This document shows, piece after piece, positions 35,413 to 47,410 of a DNA stretch of 64,000 bases. The DNA comes from Marinilactibacillus piezotolerans (lineage in GTDB: Bacteria > Bacillota > Bacilli > Lactobacillales > Carnobacteriaceae_A), in contig NZ_FOSJ01000005.1 of assembly GCF_900114235.1 (NCBI RefSeq), forward strand, positions 1 to 64,000. Reading direction: 5' to 3'. The notes below the pieces were generated by a model, which saw nothing but the letters and a program-made list of their open reading frames with translations, searched no databases and was not told the DNA's origin. Each line of letters starts with the position of its first letter. The stretch's first letter is position 1. Both the position numbers and the translations under genes were made by a program.

Positions 35413-37044
35413 ATGATTATTTGTACAATGAACGGTGTTTCTCAAGCATATGGAGGAACTCAAATTTTTGAAAATATACAATTAGAAATAAAAGAAGGAG
35501 AAAAAATAGGATTAGTCGGAAGAAATGGAAGTGGTAAAACTACACTGATGAAATTGATAGCACAAGCGGAACAACCAAGCAGTGGAATGATTCATTGGAA
35601 AAAAGGATGCTCAATTGGATATTTAGAACAAATACCTAATTATTCTAGAGGAATCATTGTGAAAGATGTTTTACGTTCCACATTTTACGATCTATTAGAA
35701 AAAGAAAAGCAAATGCAAAGTCTAGAAATGAAAATGAGCAACGAAAAAAATGCCGATCGTCTGGAGCAGCTAGTGGAAAAATATGGATACATCCAAGAAA
35801 CCTATCTTCAAGAAGGAGGATATGAGATGGATGCTAAAATCCAGCAGATCACTCAAGGATTAAATATAAATCGGCTATTGGATAAGAAGTTCGAGATACT
35901 AAGTGGAGGAGAACAAACCAAAATTGGTTTAGCAATGAACCTTCTTAGAAATCCAGACTTGTTGTTATTAGATGAACCAACGAATCATTTAGATTTTTTA
36001 GCTACAGAATGGCTGGAACAGTTTGTCAGAAATTATAATGGAGCAGTCGTCATTATTTCCCACGATAGATACTTTCTGGATGAAGGAGTAAGCAAAATAA
36101 TTTGTCTAGAAGATGGTGAATGTACAATTTATCATTCTAATTTTACTGGGTATATAAAAGAGAAAGAAGAAAAAGTTTTAAGAGAATTTCAAGCTTATGA
36201 AGAACAACAACGTAAAATAAAGAAGATGAAGGAAAGAGCAAAAACACTGAGAGAATGGGCTAATCGAGCAGTTCCACCTAATCCCGGATTGCATAAAAAA
36301 GCTCGGCATATGGAAAGAATGATCGAAAGAATGGAGAAAGTTAAAAAACCGCATGTAAGTAAACAAATGAAACTGGACATAAAGACTTCAGATCGAAGTG
36401 GAAAAGATGTTATCGTTACTGAAGGAGTAACCAAGTCTTTTGATGAAAGAGTACTATTAGAAGATGTGAATATTCATATTCGTTTCGGAGAAAAAGTGGT
36501 TTTAGTAGGGGAGAATGGTACCGGAAAATCGACTTTGTTGAAAATGATTTTAGGAGAAGAAAAAGCAGATTCTGGTCAAATAGATAGAGGCAGTAATATA
36601 AAAGTCGGCTACCTTTCACAACACTTATTTACTAAGGAAAAAAGTGAGAGGGTGATTGATGTTTTTAAAGAGAACTTCCAGATGACTGAACAGGAGGCTA
36701 GGACGAAACTAGCTCGATTTTTGTTTTATGGAAAAGATGTCTTTAACCAAATTTCAGGACTAAGTGGCGGAGAGCGGATGCGGTTGAGGTTGGCACAACT
36801 TATGGAAGAAGATATAAATTTTTTAGTTTTAGATGAACCTACTAACCACTTAGATATCGAATCCAGAGAATTAGTAGAAGAAACTTTGGAAAATTTTCAA
36901 GGAACCATTCTGGCTGTTTCTCATGACCGCTATTTTTTAGATAAAACATTCAATAAAGTATACTGGATAGATGAACAAAAAGCAGAGTTTTTCCCCGGAA
37001 GCTATTCATGGGCCAAAAGAAAAAAAGAGGAATTAAATAATTAG
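35413..37044 (+). CDS. ABC-F family ATPase, probable ribosome-protection type
   Basis: From the ATG at 35413 (GGAG six bases upstream; ATG 35410 also possible) the protein has 543 residues and two ABC domains with no membrane segment. Domain 1 has Walker A GRNGSGKT (36-43), signature LSGGEQTK and LLLDEPTNHLD. Domain 2 has GENGTGKST, LSGGERMR and LVLDEPTNHLD. Between them lies a charged helical linker of roughly 80 residues (KMKERAKTLREWANRA...), the element that reaches the ribosomal peptidyl-transferase region in resistance ABC-F proteins. I cannot assign it to Vga, Lsa, Msr or a housekeeping class (EttA/Uup) by eye. The inducible-looking leader favours antibiotic resistance. Confidence 0.85.
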   Translation: MIICTMNGVSQAYGGTQIFENIQLEIKEGEKIGLVGRNGSGKTTLMKLIAQAEQPSSGMIHWKKGCSIGYLEQIPNYSRGIIVKDVLRSTFYDLLEKEKQMQSLEMKMSNEKNADRLEQLVEKYGYIQETYLQEGGYEMDAKIQQITQGLNINRLLDKKFEILSGGEQTKIGLAMNLLRNPDLLLLDEPTNHLDFLATEWLEQFVRNYNGAVVIISHDRYFLDEGVSKIICLEDGECTIYHSNFTGYIKEKEEKVLREFQAYEEQQRKIKKMKERAKTLREWANRAVPPNPGLHKKARHMERMIERMEKVKKPHVSKQMKLDIKTSDRSGKDVIVTEGVTKSFDERVLLEDVNIHIRFGEKVVLVGENGTGKSTLLKMILGEEKADSGQIDRGSNIKVGYLSQHLFTKEKSERVIDVFKENFQMTEQEARTKLARFLFYGKDVFNQISGLSGGERMRLRLAQLMEEDINFLVLDEPTNHLDIESRELVEETLENFQGTILAVSHDRYFLDKTFNKVYWIDEQKAEFFPGSYSWAKRKKEELNN

Positions 37045-37188
37045 ACAGTATGAACAGTAATGCCTGCTCTATAAATAAAGTAGTGTAGAAAAATAACCTT
37101 ATAGCTGTGTTACAATTATAAAGCGCAAAGAGAAAAATACGAATAGTTTGTAAAAGTAGAAAAATGGAATTAGAATGTTGGAGGCAAT

Positions 37189-39354
37189 ATGGATACAATT
37201 TTCAAAACATTGAAGCACTACTATGGATATGATACGTTTCGTCCCGGACAAGAAGCATTGATCAATGCTATTTTAAATGGTAGAGACGTTTTAGGAGTAA
37301 TGCCCACTGGAGGCGGCAAGTCACTATGTTACCAAATTCCGGCAATCATAATGGATGGTGTAACGATAGTGATTTCACCACTTATTTCTCTAATGAAAGA
37401 CCAAGTCGATGCATTACAGACGATGGGTGTTAGAGCAGCTTATATCAATAGCCAATTATCTTATTTTGAACAGCAAGTAATTATCGATGAAGCAATCAGA
37501 AATGAATTGGATCTATTGTATGTATCTCCAGAACGTTTGGGAAATGAACAGTTTCTATATTCTGTACGTCGTATGAATGTGAACCTGGTTGCAGTCGATG
37601 AAGCTCATTGCGTCTCTCAGTGGGGACATGATTTTAGACCAAGTTATCAAGTGATCCCACAAATCATGGATGTATTGCCTTCACGACCACCTTTTGCAGC
37701 ATTTACTGCAACAGCAACGACAATTGTTCAACAGGATATGATTGATCAGCTGAATTTAAATCAGCCTTTTGTGCATATTGCCAGTTTTGACCGACCAAAT
37801 CTATATTTCTCAGTAGTTAAACCGGATAAAAAAAGCAATGAACTGAGTCGGATTTTAGATAAAAAAGAATCTAGTATCATTTACTGTAATACCCGTAAAA
37901 ATGTCGATACTGTATACAAATCTCTTAATAAAAAAGGTTTTCCTGTTACCCGTTATCATGCAGGAATCGAACCAGAAGAACGTATTATAAATCAAGATCA
38001 GTTCTTATACGATGAAAAACCGATCATGGTAGCGACGAATGCTTTTGGAATGGGAATCGATAAATCTAACGTGCGGAAAGTCATTCATTATAATATGCCG
38101 CTTGATATGGAGAGTTACTATCAGGAAGCCGGACGTGCTGGAAGAGACGGAGCACCTGCTGAAGCAATTCTTTTCTATTCAGCTCAGGACATCATTACGA
38201 ACACGATGCTGATTGAACAAGGAAAAGCACCCCATGCCAAGAAAAACCTGAATTCTATGATCACTTATTGTAAAACGGGAAACTGTCTGCGTAAAAGTAT
38301 TTTAAAATATTTTAATCAAGAAGTGGAGTGGCAGGAATGCGAATACTGTTCTAACTGTGATGAAGAAACAATCACGACCGATATCACTGTCGAATGTCAG
38401 AAAATACTATCTTGTGTTTATCGAATGAAACAGATGTACGGAGCTGGGTTAGTGACGGATGTTCTTCGCGGTAAAAAGACCAGTCGGATTCAACAGGTGA
38501 ACTTTGATGAACTGAGTACGTATGGCATCATGTCAGATTACACTGATGGGGATATTAAAGATATGATTTCAATAATGGTCAGCGATAATTATTTGAGATT
38601 AGGTGGGGATCAATATCCTGTGCTGCAGTTTACGGAAAAAACAGCTGATTTGCTTAAAGGGAAAACGAAATTATCTATACGCAAGCAATTGAAACAAGAG
38701 CCAGTACACAAAACGAAAAAAATCGAAAATATCGAAAATTATGACGAAAAGTTATTCGAAAAATTAAGAAATATACGTACAAAGATAGCGCAGGAAATTG
38801 GTAAACCGCCTTTTGTCGTATTCACAGATAGAAGTCTGATTGATATGGCAGCTAAGTTTCCTCAAACTGATGAGGAATTTCTTGCGATCAATGGAGTAGG
38901 AGAAACCAAATTAGCTGACTATGGTGAAAAGTTTCTTCCAGTTATAAAAGCGTACGTGGAAGAACAGGGTTTGCAGACTGAAGAGTTGAGAATACAGAAT
39001 GTAACGGAGAAAGAAGTTTCCAAACCAGTCAGTTCTTCAAAGTATTCTGGAAAAAACTCTATGGAAGAAACAATTGACCTTTTAAAGAATGGTCACTCAA
39101 TTGAAGAAATAGCAGAACTTAGAGGATACACTACAAATACAATCGTCAATCACATCTGTAAAGCAATCGAAAATGAAATGGAGATAGGCTATAATCAACT
39201 CGTTTCAGCTGACGCAGAAGCAGAGGTCAGATCAGCAGTAGAAAAAGAAGGAAATGAATTCTTGAAACCAATCAAAGAAGCAGTTGATGAGTCGATTTCA
39301 TACGACGCTATCAAATTTGTTTTGGCAAAAATGAAAAGTGAAGAAAATAATTAG
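37189..39354 (+). CDS. recQ: ATP-dependent DNA helicase RecQ
   Basis: The 721-residue protein has the helicase core with Walker A MPTGGGKSLCYQ, DEAH in VDEAHCVSQWGHDFRP and QEAGRAGRDG; the RQC zinc cysteines CRMKQ-upstream CEYCSNC and CLRKS; and an HRDC domain around IRTKIAQEIGKPPFVVF. It has an extra helix-turn-helix-like C-terminus (SIEEIAELRGYTTNTIVNHI), as in B. subtilis-type long RecQ. GGAGG precedes the start. Converges on the flavoprotein gene across a shared terminator. Confidence 0.95.
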   Translation: MDTIFKTLKHYYGYDTFRPGQEALINAILNGRDVLGVMPTGGGKSLCYQIPAIIMDGVTIVISPLISLMKDQVDALQTMGVRAAYINSQLSYFEQQVIIDEAIRNELDLLYVSPERLGNEQFLYSVRRMNVNLVAVDEAHCVSQWGHDFRPSYQVIPQIMDVLPSRPPFAAFTATATTIVQQDMIDQLNLNQPFVHIASFDRPNLYFSVVKPDKKSNELSRILDKKESSIIYCNTRKNVDTVYKSLNKKGFPVTRYHAGIEPEERIINQDQFLYDEKPIMVATNAFGMGIDKSNVRKVIHYNMPLDMESYYQEAGRAGRDGAPAEAILFYSAQDIITNTMLIEQGKAPHAKKNLNSMITYCKTGNCLRKSILKYFNQEVEWQECEYCSNCDEETITTDITVECQKILSCVYRMKQMYGAGLVTDVLRGKKTSRIQQVNFDELSTYGIMSDYTDGDIKDMISIMVSDNYLRLGGDQYPVLQFTEKTADLLKGKTKLSIRKQLKQEPVHKTKKIENIENYDEKLFEKLRNIRTKIAQEIGKPPFVVFTDRSLIDMAAKFPQTDEEFLAINGVGETKLADYGEKFLPVIKAYVEEQGLQTEELRIQNVTEKEVSKPVSSSKYSGKNSMEETIDLLKNGHSIEEIAELRGYTTNTIVNHICKAIENEMEIGYNQLVSADAEAEVRSAVEKEGNEFLKPIKEAVDESISYDAIKFVLAKMKSEENN

Positions 39355-39358
39355 TCAC

Positions 39359-39408
39359 AAAAAACAGTCACAACTTACGCTATTCTGTGTAAGTTGTGAC
39401 TGTTTTTT
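39359..39408. terminator. Bidirectional terminator between recQ and the flavoprotein gene
   Basis: AAAAACAGTCACAACTTAC and GTAAGTTGTGACTGTTTTT form a perfect stem of 18-19 bp with T runs on both strands, serving the convergent genes. Confidence 0.93.
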
Positions 39409-39417
39409 AAAATCTTT

Positions 39418-40695
39418 TTATTGACCAATACCTAAAGCTGCTTGAGCAGCGTGCATACCGGCAACGCGTCCAGTAATAAAGGCACCCGTGATATTATAAC
39501 CACCCGTGTAGCCATTATAATCTAAAATTTCACCAGTAAAGTAAAGATTTTGCATCTTTTTGCTTTCTAAAGTTTTGGGGTTGACTTCTTTAGTATTGAC
39601 TCCGCCACCAGTAACGAAAGCTTTCTCAATCGGAAGTGAGCCGTTGACAGTGAAACGAAAGTCTTTAAAGAATTCAATAACCGAATCGATTTGAGCATGA
39701 GTCAACTGTTTCAATGGGGTTCCATCTTCAATATTCAATTTCTCAAGTCCAAACAATAGATAGCGCTCTGGAACCATTCCTTTAAGCGAGTTTTTCACAC
39801 TTTTATCCCCAGCATCTTTAATCAGCTGAGCGATCTCTTGTCTCAGTTCATTAATCGTCTTGTCTGGCAAAGCGTCAATCATCATGGTAGCTCGATCCGT
39901 CTTGTCACGCTTCATCACTTGATGAACGAACATTGAACAACGCAGAACGGCAGGACCTGAAATACCAAAGTGAGTAAAAATCATATCCATACGGTGCGAA
40001 ATTGCGGCTTTTCCTTTTTTGTTCAAAACACTTAAATTGGCATCTCTCAAAGCAAGTCCCTGCAGGACTCTTGCTTCAATAAACGGTTCGTCTGATGTGA
40101 TAGGAACTTCTGTAGGATACAAAGGTTTCAATGTATGTCCAGCTTTTTTAGCCCATTGATAACCGTCTCCAGTGGATCCTGTCTTAGGCATTGCACGTCC
40201 ACCGGTAGAAAGAATAATGCTTGAAGCAAGTAGGGTACGTCCATCTTTTAAACGAACGCCTTTGCTTTTCCCCTCTTCATATAAAACTGTATCTACAGGA
40301 GCATTCAAGAAAATTTCGACTTTGTTTTCTTCCATGATTCTTTTCAATGCTTCAACGATCGTTCTTGATTTGTCGGTCGTCGGGAACATTCTCCCGTGAT
40401 CTTCTTCTTTTAAAGCAATTCCGTTTGAACGGAAAAATTTCATAATATCATAATTATCATATTGGTAAAATGCACTATATAAAAAGCGTCCGTTACCAGG
40501 AATATGGGTAATAATTTCTTCTTTATCACGGTTGTTGGTGACGTTACAACGACCATTACCCGTTACCAGCAGCTTTCTGCCCAGCATCTTGTTTTTTTCA
40601 ACGACAGCAACTTTTGCGCCGGATTCTGCGGCTGAGATTGCGGCCATCATGCCACTCGTTCCGCCTCCAACGACAAGTACATCGTAGTGGGTCAT
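39418..40695 (-). CDS. HI0933/YhiN-family FAD-dependent oxidoreductase
   Basis: The 425-residue flavoprotein begins with the dinucleotide-binding motif VLVVGGGTSGMMAA followed by EKNKMLGRKLLVTGNGRCNVTN, diagnostic for the HI0933/YhiN (BaiN-like) family. The C-terminal motif FTGEILDYNGYTGGYN is also conserved. The cellular role of this widespread family is not firmly known; some members reduce unsaturated substrates. GGAGG precedes the ATG on the minus strand. Confidence 0.9.
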   Translation of the reverse strand: MTHYDVLVVGGGTSGMMAAISAAESGAKVAVVEKNKMLGRKLLVTGNGRCNVTNNRDKEEIITHIPGNGRFLYSAFYQYDNYDIMKFFRSNGIALKEEDHGRMFPTTDKSRTIVEALKRIMEENKVEIFLNAPVDTVLYEEGKSKGVRLKDGRTLLASSIILSTGGRAMPKTGSTGDGYQWAKKAGHTLKPLYPTEVPITSDEPFIEARVLQGLALRDANLSVLNKKGKAAISHRMDMIFTHFGISGPAVLRCSMFVHQVMKRDKTDRATMMIDALPDKTINELRQEIAQLIKDAGDKSVKNSLKGMVPERYLLFGLEKLNIEDGTPLKQLTHAQIDSVIEFFKDFRFTVNGSLPIEKAFVTGGGVNTKEVNPKTLESKKMQNLYFTGEILDYNGYTGGYNITGAFITGRVAGMHAAQAALGIGQ

Positions 40696-40835
40696 ATTAT
40701 TTCCTCCTACTTACTCATTAAGCTATCCGTTACTGTACCATAATTTACAAAAATAGGCTATAAAAGATTGAGATAGTCGGATTTATGTAATAATTTTTGA
40801 AGTATACTGATTTGCTATTCATTCACCTTTAAAAG

Positions 40836-41066
40836 TTAAAATAGAAAAATATAGATAGAAATAAATAACACAATCCCTGAGGATACTATTAATAGCCAGC
40901 CTTCGAGTCTTTTATTTTTAGTGAACTCAACGAATCCGTTTAACAACTGTGACAGGCCAGCTAGAAAAAAGACTAAAGCTAAAAATCTGAAATCTTGAGA
41001 CAGTAATCCGTAAAGCGCAATAATGATTGTTGTAACAGAAAGTAGGATACTTATTTTTTTCAGCAA
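40836..41066 (-). CDS. Small membrane protein, DUF3953-like
   Basis: The 76-residue protein starts best at a TTG at 41066 (minus strand), which has AAAGGAGAG upstream; a TTG six codons earlier would place the start inside that site. Three hydrophobic segments are visible: ISILLSVTTIIIALYGLL, FLALVFFLAGLSQLLNG and GWLLIVSSGIVLFISIYIFL. It resembles the small DUF3953/YczI-type membrane proteins of Firmicutes, of unknown function. Confidence 0.65.
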   Translation of the reverse strand: MLKKISILLSVTTIIIALYGLLSQDFRFLALVFFLAGLSQLLNGFVEFTKNKRLEGWLLIVSSGIVLFISIYIFLF

Positions 41067-41184
41067 GTGTATCTCTCCTTTCAATAAATGGGTTTTACTA
41101 TTTAATCCTATCAGATACGAGGTGTAATTTCATTTTTAGAAAGCAAAGATTAAGCAATCATCAATAAATCATGCAATCTTTACA

Positions 41185-41212
41185 GTAAAGCGCTTGTATG
41201 TAATGGATTACA
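41185..41212 (+). promoter_or_regulatory. Operator region upstream of the GH1 gene (imperfect cre plus inverted repeat)
   Basis: GTAAAGCGCTTGTA (41186-41199) has the AAGCGCTT core seen in some cre sites but three mismatches to TGWAANCGNTNNCA. Next to it TGTAATGGATTACA (41199-41212) is a 6-bp-arm inverted repeat of the same form as the rbs operator at 50459. Binding by CcpA or a LacI-family protein is inferred. Confidence 0.45.
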
Positions 41213-41263
41213 TCCTATACACTGAATCTATAACAAATTGTTTTACTATCTAGAAACAGATAA

Positions 41264-42721
<1,458 letters not shown>

Positions 42722-42738
42722 TTGAATAAAATTTTTTA

Positions 42739-42774
42739 GAAAGTGCCGGTGAATGATTGCCGGCACTTTTTTTT
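42739..42774 (+). terminator. Terminator after the GH1 gene
   Basis: AAGTGCCGG (42741-42749) pairs with CCGGCACTT (42760-42768), followed by eight T residues. Confidence 0.92.
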
Positions 42775-42800
42775 ATCAGCTGGCAACTTGTATTCGCTTA

Positions 42801-42829
42801 TTGTAACTCTGCCAAAAGTGCTATAAAAT
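42801..42829 (+). promoter_or_regulatory. Promoter of the GFA-amidase-DUF2200 unit
   Basis: TTGTAA (42801-42806) and TAAAAT (42824-42829) are 17 bases apart, 35 bases before the first gene. Confidence 0.6.
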
Positions 42830-42863
42830 AATACTTACATATAGTCATAGAGGAGCGATCAGT

Positions 42864-43253
42864 ATGGAAAACTTGCAAGGACAGTGCCTATGCGGAAGAA
42901 CCATTATCACCGTCAGCCAAATTACTCGTGATGTTACGGTCTGTCACTGTAGTATGTGCAGAAAGCAGGCAGCTGGCCCTATGTTTTACACAGATAGAGT
43001 CCCAGATAACCAAATCCATTTCAACCAAAAAGAGACAGTCGGCGTGTATCCTTCATCAAAAGAGATTGAAAGAGGATTCTGTAATCAGTGTGGAACATTC
43101 TTATTTTTCCGAAATACAAAACAGCAGATGACTTCAATGAATCCTGAGTTGTTCGATGAACAAATCTCAGCTTTGAACTTTGAGAAAGAAATTTATTACG
43201 ACGACAAACCAGACTATTATGTCTTTGCAAATAAAACAATCAAACGACCTTAA
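42864..43253 (+). CDS. GFA-family zinc protein (Mss4-like fold)
   Basis: The 129-residue protein carries the zinc cysteines of the GFA/Mss4-like fold: CLCG near the N-terminus, CHCSMCRK and CNQCG. The family was named after a glutathione-dependent formaldehyde-activating enzyme, but most members have no proven activity. GAGGAGCG precedes the ATG. It lies 13 bases ahead of the amidase gene and is probably cotranscribed. Confidence 0.82.
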   Translation: MENLQGQCLCGRTIITVSQITRDVTVCHCSMCRKQAAGPMFYTDRVPDNQIHFNQKETVGVYPSSKEIERGFCNQCGTFLFFRNTKQQMTSMNPELFDEQISALNFEKEIYYDDKPDYYVFANKTIKRP

Positions 43254-43266
43254 CGGAGGAAAAACA

Positions 43267-44730
43267 GTGAGCAAACAAACAGAATGGATTGAAGAAAAGA
43301 CGATCCGCCAATTACAGAATGCCTTAACTAAAGGTGAAACAGCATCTAGAGAGTTGGTTTTGACTTATCTGAAACGAATTGCAGAAATCGATGCATCAGG
43401 ACCGAAATTGAATGCAATTATTGAAGTAAATCCAGATGCTTTGTATATTGCAGATAAATTGGATGCACAGCGAAAAGCCGGAAAAGTATACGGTAGTCTT
43501 CATGGGATTCCCGTTGTCATAAAAGATAACGTGGATACTCAGGATAGAATGCATACATCTGCTGGATCTTTACTGTTGAAAGATCATGTCGCAAAAGCAG
43601 ATGCCTTTGTTGTCGAGCAGTTGCGTAAATCCGGGGCAATTATTCTAGCGAAAACGAATCTGACAGAGTGGGCAAACTTTATTGCGGAAGATATGCCGAC
43701 TGGCTATAGTTCCCGTGGTGGGCAGACAATAAATCCTTATGGAAAAAGTTTTATAGTCGGAGGATCAAGCGCAGGGTCAGGAGCAGCTGTTGCAGCCAAT
43801 CTGGCTACAGCAGGGGTTGGGACAGAAACTTCAGGTTCGATTCTTAGTCCAGCTAGTCAGAATTCGTTAGTTGGAATTAAACCGACTGTAGGTTTGATCA
43901 GTCGTAGTGGTATTGTTCCGATCTCAATTACTCAAGATACTGCCGGACCCATGACAAGAACTGTTGAAGACGGGGCTATTTTATTAAATGTATTGAACGG
44001 CGAAGATGAAAATGACCCGATCACTAGTACCAACCCTTTCGGGAAAAAAGATTTTACCGATTCTCTAAAAAAAGATGGTTTAAAAGGAAAGCGTATCGGA
44101 GTTGCCCGTAAGCCTTTCTTTGAATATGTAAGTGAAGAACATCGAAAAGTGATCGATGCTGCAATCGAAGAAGTAAAAGCAGCTGGTGCAATCATAATAG
44201 AGGATATCAAAATTCCTTCCGCTAATAATGATTGGGATATCAATGTAATGCTGTATGAATTCAAATCAGCAGTCGAGACTTATTTGAAGACCGTAAATGT
44301 GTCGACTGATTTAAATACATTAAATGATTTAATCCAAGGCAATCGCAGACTTGGAACAAAAGCACTGAAGTACGGGCAAGCATTATTCTATCAAGCAGAA
44401 AGAACGAGCGGTCGTTTGATAGATTCCGATTACTTGAACAGCTTAGTTTTTGACCAGGAACAATCTCGAGAAAAAGGCATTGATGCAGTGCTGGCAGACA
44501 ATCAGTTAGATGCTATCATCACACCGAACAATGTGGGCGCAACTATTCCGGCTAAAGCGGGATATCCTTCAATCACGGTGCCAGCCGGCTATACTCCAGT
44601 TGGCGAACCAGTAGGGATAACCTTTACGGCTGGACAATACTCAGAACCAATTCTGTTAGAATGTGCTTATGCATATGAACAAAGTACTTATCACCGTAAG
44701 AAACCAATATTTGATAAAAAGGAAGGGTAA
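43267..44730 (+). CDS. Amidase-signature family protein
   Basis: From a GTG at 43267 (with CGGAGG ideally spaced) the protein has 487 residues, the usual length. A longer in-frame reading from 43180 lies inside the upstream gene and is rejected. The Ser-cisSer-Lys triad elements are Lys86 in VVIKDNVDT, the GGSSAGSG loop (about 165-172) and the nucleophile Ser in GTETSGSIL. It hydrolyses an amide of unknown identity; the residues fit stand-alone amidases rather than GatA. No signal peptide. It touches the DUF2200 gene. Confidence 0.88.
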   Translation: MSKQTEWIEEKTIRQLQNALTKGETASRELVLTYLKRIAEIDASGPKLNAIIEVNPDALYIADKLDAQRKAGKVYGSLHGIPVVIKDNVDTQDRMHTSAGSLLLKDHVAKADAFVVEQLRKSGAIILAKTNLTEWANFIAEDMPTGYSSRGGQTINPYGKSFIVGGSSAGSGAAVAANLATAGVGTETSGSILSPASQNSLVGIKPTVGLISRSGIVPISITQDTAGPMTRTVEDGAILLNVLNGEDENDPITSTNPFGKKDFTDSLKKDGLKGKRIGVARKPFFEYVSEEHRKVIDAAIEEVKAAGAIIIEDIKIPSANNDWDINVMLYEFKSAVETYLKTVNVSTDLNTLNDLIQGNRRLGTKALKYGQALFYQAERTSGRLIDSDYLNSLVFDQEQSREKGIDAVLADNQLDAIITPNNVGATIPAKAGYPSITVPAGYTPVGEPVGITFTAGQYSEPILLECAYAYEQSTYHRKKPIFDKKEG

Positions 44731-44732
44731 TG

Positions 44733-45098
44733 ATGGCAAAACACAAAATCTATACAATGAGTTTTGGAAGTGTCTATCCGCATTATGTTACCAAAGCCGA
44801 GAAAAAAGGACGTACAAAAGCAGAAGTAGATGAAATCATTCGCTGGCTGACTGGATATTCACAGGCCGAACTTGATGCAGTAATAGAAGACGGAACAGAT
44901 TTTGAAACATTCTTTGAGCAGGCGCCGGAAATGAATCCCAACCGAGTACAAGTAAAAGGCATAATATGCGGAGTGAGAATTGAAGAAATCGAAGAGCCCA
45001 CAATGAAAGAAATCCGCTATCTCGACAAGATGATCGATGAACTGGCGAAAGGCAAGAAAATGGAGAAGATTTTACGTGTAGATACTCTAAAAAAATAA
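44733..45098 (+). CDS. DUF2200-family protein
   Basis: The 121-residue protein begins [42 protein letters not shown] (given by its key parts [11 protein letters not shown] and IIRWLTGY), matching the DUF2200 family of unknown function. It is soluble and mixed alpha/beta by appearance. ATG 44730 overlaps the amidase stop; ATG 44733 is also possible and has better spacing to GGAAGGG. Last gene of the three-gene unit; no clear terminator. Confidence 0.75.
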   Translation: MAKHKIYTMSFGSVYPHYVTKAEKKGRTKAEVDEIIRWLTGYSQAELDAVIEDGTDFETFFEQAPEMNPNRVQVKGIICGVRIEEIEEPTMKEIRYLDKMIDELAKGKKMEKILRVDTLKK

Positions 45099-45526
45099 AT
45101 ATATTATAAGAAGACTAAGATAAAAGTTTCTTTAGAACCATTAAAAAGAAAAATCTAGTAGAATAGTGCCAAACCTTATATGTTAGACCGAAATCTAGTA
45201 TGCAGAGTTAACTTTATTTAAAGAATAAAGAAGATGCGCTTTAAGGATTGTTAATATTGTAGAAGAGAACTTTTCTTTTGTGCATATCTTTGTCGACTTT
45301 TCCCAATAATATATAATTTGTAAATTTATTAACAAAGTCATTTTTACCTACGTAAGTTAAAAGATTTATTATTTTTAATTGTAAATATGTAGAATAAATG
45401 ATGTTTTTTTCGGGATTGATAATTAGATTATGTTTTTTAATGAAAAATATACTTTGATTCTTGAGTTAAACGTGTTAAAATATTCTAGCATGAATTTTGT
45501 GAAATTAATCTAGGAGGATTTTTGAA
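45099..45526. other. Intergenic region before pyruvate oxidase
   Basis: This 428-base, very AT-rich region holds a promoter near its right end (45454-45481) and the pox ribosome binding site TAGGAGG. I see no ORF, hairpin terminator or cre-like site that I could defend. Confidence 0.4.
45454..45481 (+). promoter_or_regulatory. Probable promoter of the pyruvate oxidase gene
   Basis: TTGATT (45454-45459) and TAAAAT (45476-45481), 16 bases apart, about 45 bases before the ATG. Confidence 0.5.
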
Positions 45527-47308
45527 ATGACGAACGGAAAAACTAAAGTCAGTACAGCTTCACTAAAAGTTCTTGAAGGATGGGGAATAGATACAATTTA
45601 TGGTATTCCTTCAGGAACTTTGGCTCCTCTAATGGAAGCTTTAGGTGAACAAGAAGAAACAAACATTAATTTTCTACAAGTAAAACATGAAGAAGTTGGC
45701 GCAATGGCAGCTGTAATGCAACGCAAATTCGGCGGAAATATTGCTGTTTGTGTTGGATCAGGTGGACCTGGTGCTTCTCACTTAATCAATGGTCTTTATG
45801 ATGCAGCGATGGATAACACTCCAGTTTTAGCTATTTTAGGATCTCGCCCTCAGAAAGAGTTGAACATGGATGCGTTCCAAGAATTGAACCAAAATCCAAT
45901 GTTCGCAAGTATTGCGGTATACAACCGTCGTGTGGCTTATGCTGAACAATTACCAAAAATGATTGACGATGCAATCCGTACAGCGCTAGCTAAAAATGGA
46001 GTAGCTGTAATCGAAGTACCTGGTGATTTCGGTTACCATGAAATCGATGAAGATGCATTCTATTCTTCAGGTCACAGCTATCGTGATTATGTATCTCCAG
46101 CGATTAACGAAGCGGATGTTGATGCTGCAGTTGAAATCTTAAACAAAGCTGAGCGTCCTGCAATTTATGCGGGTGTTGGAACTATGGGACACGGTCCAGC
46201 AGTTCAAGAATTATCTCGCAAACTTAAAGCGCCAGTCATTGTAACTGGTAAAAACTTTGAAACTTTCGAATATGACTTTGAAGCATTAGCAGGTTCAACA
46301 TACCGTGTTGGTTGGAAACCAGCTAATGAAACAGTTAAAGAAGCAGATACTATTCTATTCGTTGGATCAAACTTCCCGTTTGCTGAAATTGAAGGTACAT
46401 TCTCAAATACTGAAAACTTCATCCAAATTGATAATAACCCAGCTATGCTTGGTAAACGTCATAATGCAGATGTTGCGATTCTTGGAGATGCAGGCGAAGC
46501 TGTTCAGTCATTACTTGCAAAAGTAACAGAAGTTCCAGAATCAGCTTGGTGGAATGCTAACTTGAAAAACATTCAAAACTGGCGTGACTACATGACTAAG
46601 TTGGAAACAAAAGAAAGCGGAGCGTTACAACTTTATCAAGTATACAACGCGATCAACAAATACGCTGATGAAGATGCTATTTATTCAATCGACGTTGGTA
46701 ACTCTACTCAAACTTCTATTCGTCACTTACACATGACACCTAAGAATATGTGGAGAACGTCTCCATTGTTCGCGACTATGGGGATTGGACTTCCTGGGGG
46801 TATTGGTGCTAAGAACGTATATCCAGATCGTCAAGTCTTTAACATCATGGGTGATGGTGCGTTTTCAATGAACTATCAAGATATCGTTACTAACGTACGT
46901 TACAACATGCCTGTTATCAACATCGTATTCACTAACACTGAATATGCATTCATCAAGAATAAGTATGAAGATACAAACACAAATACTTTCGGTACTGACT
47001 TTACTGATGTAGACTACGCAAAAATTGGGGAAGCTCAAGGAGCAGTTGGTTTCACAGTAAGCCGTATTGAAGATATCGACCAAGTAATGGCTGATGCTGT
47101 TAAAGCTTATAAAGAAGGCAAAACAGTCGTAGTAGATGCTAAAATTACTAAAGATCGTCCTATTCCAGTTGAGACATTAAAATTAGATCCTTCATTATAC
47201 AGTGCAGAAGAAATCAAAGCTTACAAAGAAAAATACGAAGCTGAAGAATTAGTACCATTTAGTGAATTCTTAAAAGCTGAAGGTCTTGAATCTAAAGTAG
47301 CTAAGTAA
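45527..47308 (+). CDS. spxB: Pyruvate oxidase
   Basis: The 593-residue ThDP/FAD enzyme converts pyruvate, phosphate and oxygen to acetyl phosphate, CO2 and hydrogen peroxide. Seen are the ThDP-activating Glu in [32 protein letters not shown]-type pyrimidine-domain residues (key parts GSGGPG and LYDAAMD), and the pyrophosphate-binding motif [11 protein letters not shown]...N. Length and segments fit lactic-acid-bacterial Pox/SpxB rather than acetolactate synthase. Codon use is strongly biased to preferred codons, suggesting high expression. TAGGAGG precedes the ATG; a terminator follows. Confidence 0.93.
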   Translation: MTNGKTKVSTASLKVLEGWGIDTIYGIPSGTLAPLMEALGEQEETNINFLQVKHEEVGAMAAVMQRKFGGNIAVCVGSGGPGASHLINGLYDAAMDNTPVLAILGSRPQKELNMDAFQELNQNPMFASIAVYNRRVAYAEQLPKMIDDAIRTALAKNGVAVIEVPGDFGYHEIDEDAFYSSGHSYRDYVSPAINEADVDAAVEILNKAERPAIYAGVGTMGHGPAVQELSRKLKAPVIVTGKNFETFEYDFEALAGSTYRVGWKPANETVKEADTILFVGSNFPFAEIEGTFSNTENFIQIDNNPAMLGKRHNADVAILGDAGEAVQSLLAKVTEVPESAWWNANLKNIQNWRDYMTKLETKESGALQLYQVYNAINKYADEDAIYSIDVGNSTQTSIRHLHMTPKNMWRTSPLFATMGIGLPGGIGAKNVYPDRQVFNIMGDGAFSMNYQDIVTNVRYNMPVINIVFTNTEYAFIKNKYEDTNTNTFGTDFTDVDYAKIGEAQGAVGFTVSRIEDIDQVMADAVKAYKEGKTVVVDAKITKDRPIPVETLKLDPSLYSAEEIKAYKEKYEAEELVPFSEFLKAEGLESKVAK

Positions 47309-47410
47309 TGAACTAAGTAATTTTCTGACATATAACTTACAGATTAATATTAAGAGACCGAACCATAAGTCTTGGAAGGTCTTAAAACTATAGAGAACCT
47401 CTGGAAGAGT

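Noticed and set aside
35119-35481. 120-residue minus-strand ORF over the ABC-F leader
   Set aside because: No ribosome binding site; it lies antisense to the leader ORF and terminator, whose signals are stronger.
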